From Synechococcales cyanobacterium PMM_0073 (GTDB lineage Bacteria; Cyanobacteriota; Cyanobacteriia; Elainellales; Elainellaceae), in NCBI GenBank assembly GCA_949127695.1, contig CASBQH010000472.1, positions 1 through 7,217 on the forward strand: a stretch of 7,217 bases of DNA. The letters are read 5' to 3'. Numbering within the stretch: the stretch's first letter is position 1; each line of letters begins with the position of its first letter. Both the position numbers and the translations under genes were made by a program. Positions 6,613-7,217 of this stretch are shown here, in pieces. The notes beneath the pieces are model-generated. The model ran no database searches and was not told the DNA's origin. It saw only the letters and a list, made by a program, of their open reading frames with translations.

Positions 6613-6996
6613 ATGGATTTACTCCAAACCCAAGTTTCAGCACTAACCCATAAGGTGGACAGCCTACACCAAAAGCTTGAGCAATTGGGCGACCAGACGG
6701 CTGAAATGTTGTCATCCCTAAAACGCTCAGAAGTCCGATCAGCCGCCGCTTCCGGCGGGTCAGATCCGCTCAGCAGACAGACCTATCAGTCTTACCAAAG
6801 CCAAGGTTTATTTGATAGCGCTATGGAGCATAAAGATATTTTGTCAGATGTGGTTTATCTAGACAGCGAAGCGCAGGGTGGCGATCGGGGGATTACGCCC
6901 GAAATTCAGATCCAGCGTCTGACCGCTCAGCTCACCGCTGCCTATAACCGAATTGCCGCACTGGAAGAACAGCTGCTGTTAAAGCGAATTCAGTGA
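6613..6996 (+). CDS. small two-coiled-coil protein of unknown function
   Basis: This encodes 127 aa, soluble, with no signal peptide or membrane segment. Residues 4-32 form a regular heptad pattern (Leu4, Val8, Leu11, Val15, Leu18, Leu22, Leu25 at 4-3-4-3 spacing). A second pattern covers 100-121 (Ile100, Leu103, Leu107, Ala110, Ile114, Leu117, Leu121). Between them is a polar linker rich in Ser, Gln and Tyr (about 38-66) and an acidic stretch, MEHKDILSDVVYLDSE (71-86). The C-terminal segment QRLTAQLTAAYNRIAALEEQ looks like the conserved core; I recall similar unassigned cyanobacterial proteins but know no role. Coiled coils suggest self-association or binding to a partner. AGTGAG at 6601-6606 is a weak ribosome binding site. 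The stop codon lies inside the first unit of a 13-base tandem repeat. Confidence 0.8.
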   Translation: MDLLQTQVSALTHKVDSLHQKLEQLGDQTAEMLSSLKRSEVRSAAASGGSDPLSRQTYQSYQSQGLFDSAMEHKDILSDVVYLDSEAQGGDRGITPEIQIQRLTAQLTAAYNRIAALEEQLLLKRIQ

Positions 6997-7017
6997 GCAA
7001 ATTCAGTAAGCAAATTC
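6985..7017. repeat. 13-bp tandem repeat across the stop codon of the coiled-coil gene
   Basis: The units are CGAATTCAGTGAG (6985-6997), CAAATTCAGTAAG (6998-7010) and a partial CAAATTC (7011-7017), with two mismatches between the first two. The TGA stop of the upstream gene is at 6994-6996, inside the first unit, so the duplicated copy lies beyond the coding region and does not alter the protein. Confidence 0.8.
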
Positions 7018-7052
7018 CATAGCCGCAAAAACCACTCAAATTTCAGGCTTCT

Positions 7053-7084
7053 AAAAGCGCTAAACCTCAGGTCAGCCTAGCGCT
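7053..7084 (-). terminator. possible terminator of the right-edge minus-strand gene
   Basis: A perfect 7-base inverted repeat, TAGCGCT (7078-7084) and AGCGCTA (7056-7062), could form a stem with a 15-base loop. Read on the minus strand the stem runs into a TTTT stretch (7056-7053), as in a weak intrinsic terminator. The stop codon of the partial gene (7067-7069) lies in the loop, so the hairpin straddles the gene end. The short T-run and long loop keep confidence modest. Confidence 0.4.
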
Positions 7085-7217
7085 CTGGCTCTGAGCCGCA
7101 AACAGCGCCCCAGCCAAATTGTCAACCGCCTCTAGCAGCTGGGTCTGCCCCCACTGCCGATAGAGACTCGCCGCAATTGCACAGCCGCCCGCCCCCACCC
7201 CTTCTTTGACATAGCCC
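7067..7217 (-). CDS. 3' end of an unrecognised gene, cut by the window edge
   Basis: The minus strand is open from the right edge to a TGA at 7067-7069, giving the last 49 residues of a protein whose start lies outside the window. The visible part reads GYVKEGVGAGGCAIAASLYR, then a short turn with WGQTQLLEAVDNLAG, and ends in an Ala/Gln/Ser-rich tail. The other two minus-strand frames look less protein-like, and at least one is stopped. The glycine-rich GVGAGG followed by an amphipathic helix looks like the end of a folded domain, but I do not recognise the family and assign no function. A possible terminator hairpin overlaps the stop codon, which supports a real gene end. Confidence 0.6.
   Translation of the reverse strand, partial: GYVKEGVGAGGCAIAASLYRQWGQTQLLEAVDNLAGALFAAQSQSARLT

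Overview
The window looks like ordinary cyanobacterial chromosome. The strongest evidence is a full-length chlB, which encodes the ChlB subunit of the dark-operative protochlorophyllide reductase. Supporting signs are a copy of the cyanobacterial HIP1 octamer (GCGATCGC, 5791-5798), a tRNA gene without an encoded CCA end, and two conserved proteins of unknown function that I associate with cyanobacteria. The genus cannot be fixed from the sequence alone.

Layout, left to right. A tRNA-Val(UAC) gene lies on the minus strand at 47-119. About 250 bases without a gene follow, holding a T-rich 12-base tandem repeat. A dienelactone-hydrolase-type alpha/beta hydrolase (373-1113, minus) is divergent from chlB (1368-2894, plus); chlB has a good Shine-Dalgarno sequence. 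chlB converges on tldD (2948-4354, minus), a metalloprotease subunit. tldD is divergent from a small exported protein of unknown function (4464-5120, plus). The 3' end of that gene overlaps by 53 bp the convergent gene for a PotD-like solute-binding lipoprotein (5068-6279, minus). A 333-base intergenic region separates this from a two-coiled-coil small protein (6613-6996, plus). The right edge cuts a minus-strand gene whose last 49 codons are visible (7067-7217) and which I do not recognise.

Apart from the tRNA and the hydrolase, which both point left, neighbouring genes alternate in orientation, so most are probably transcribed singly. No multi-gene pathway is encoded here. The partners these proteins need lie elsewhere: ChlN and ChlL for ChlB, TldE/PmbA for TldD, and a permease and ATPase for the binding protein.

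I see no mobile element, CRISPR array, defence cassette or prophage, and no strong case for an undescribed multi-gene system. The points most worth a second look are the 53-bp convergent coding overlap, the in-frame 15-bp tandem repeat between the only two cysteines of the predicted mature secreted protein, the recurrence of short (8-15 bp) tandem duplications in and between genes, and the two conserved-looking proteins without known function.
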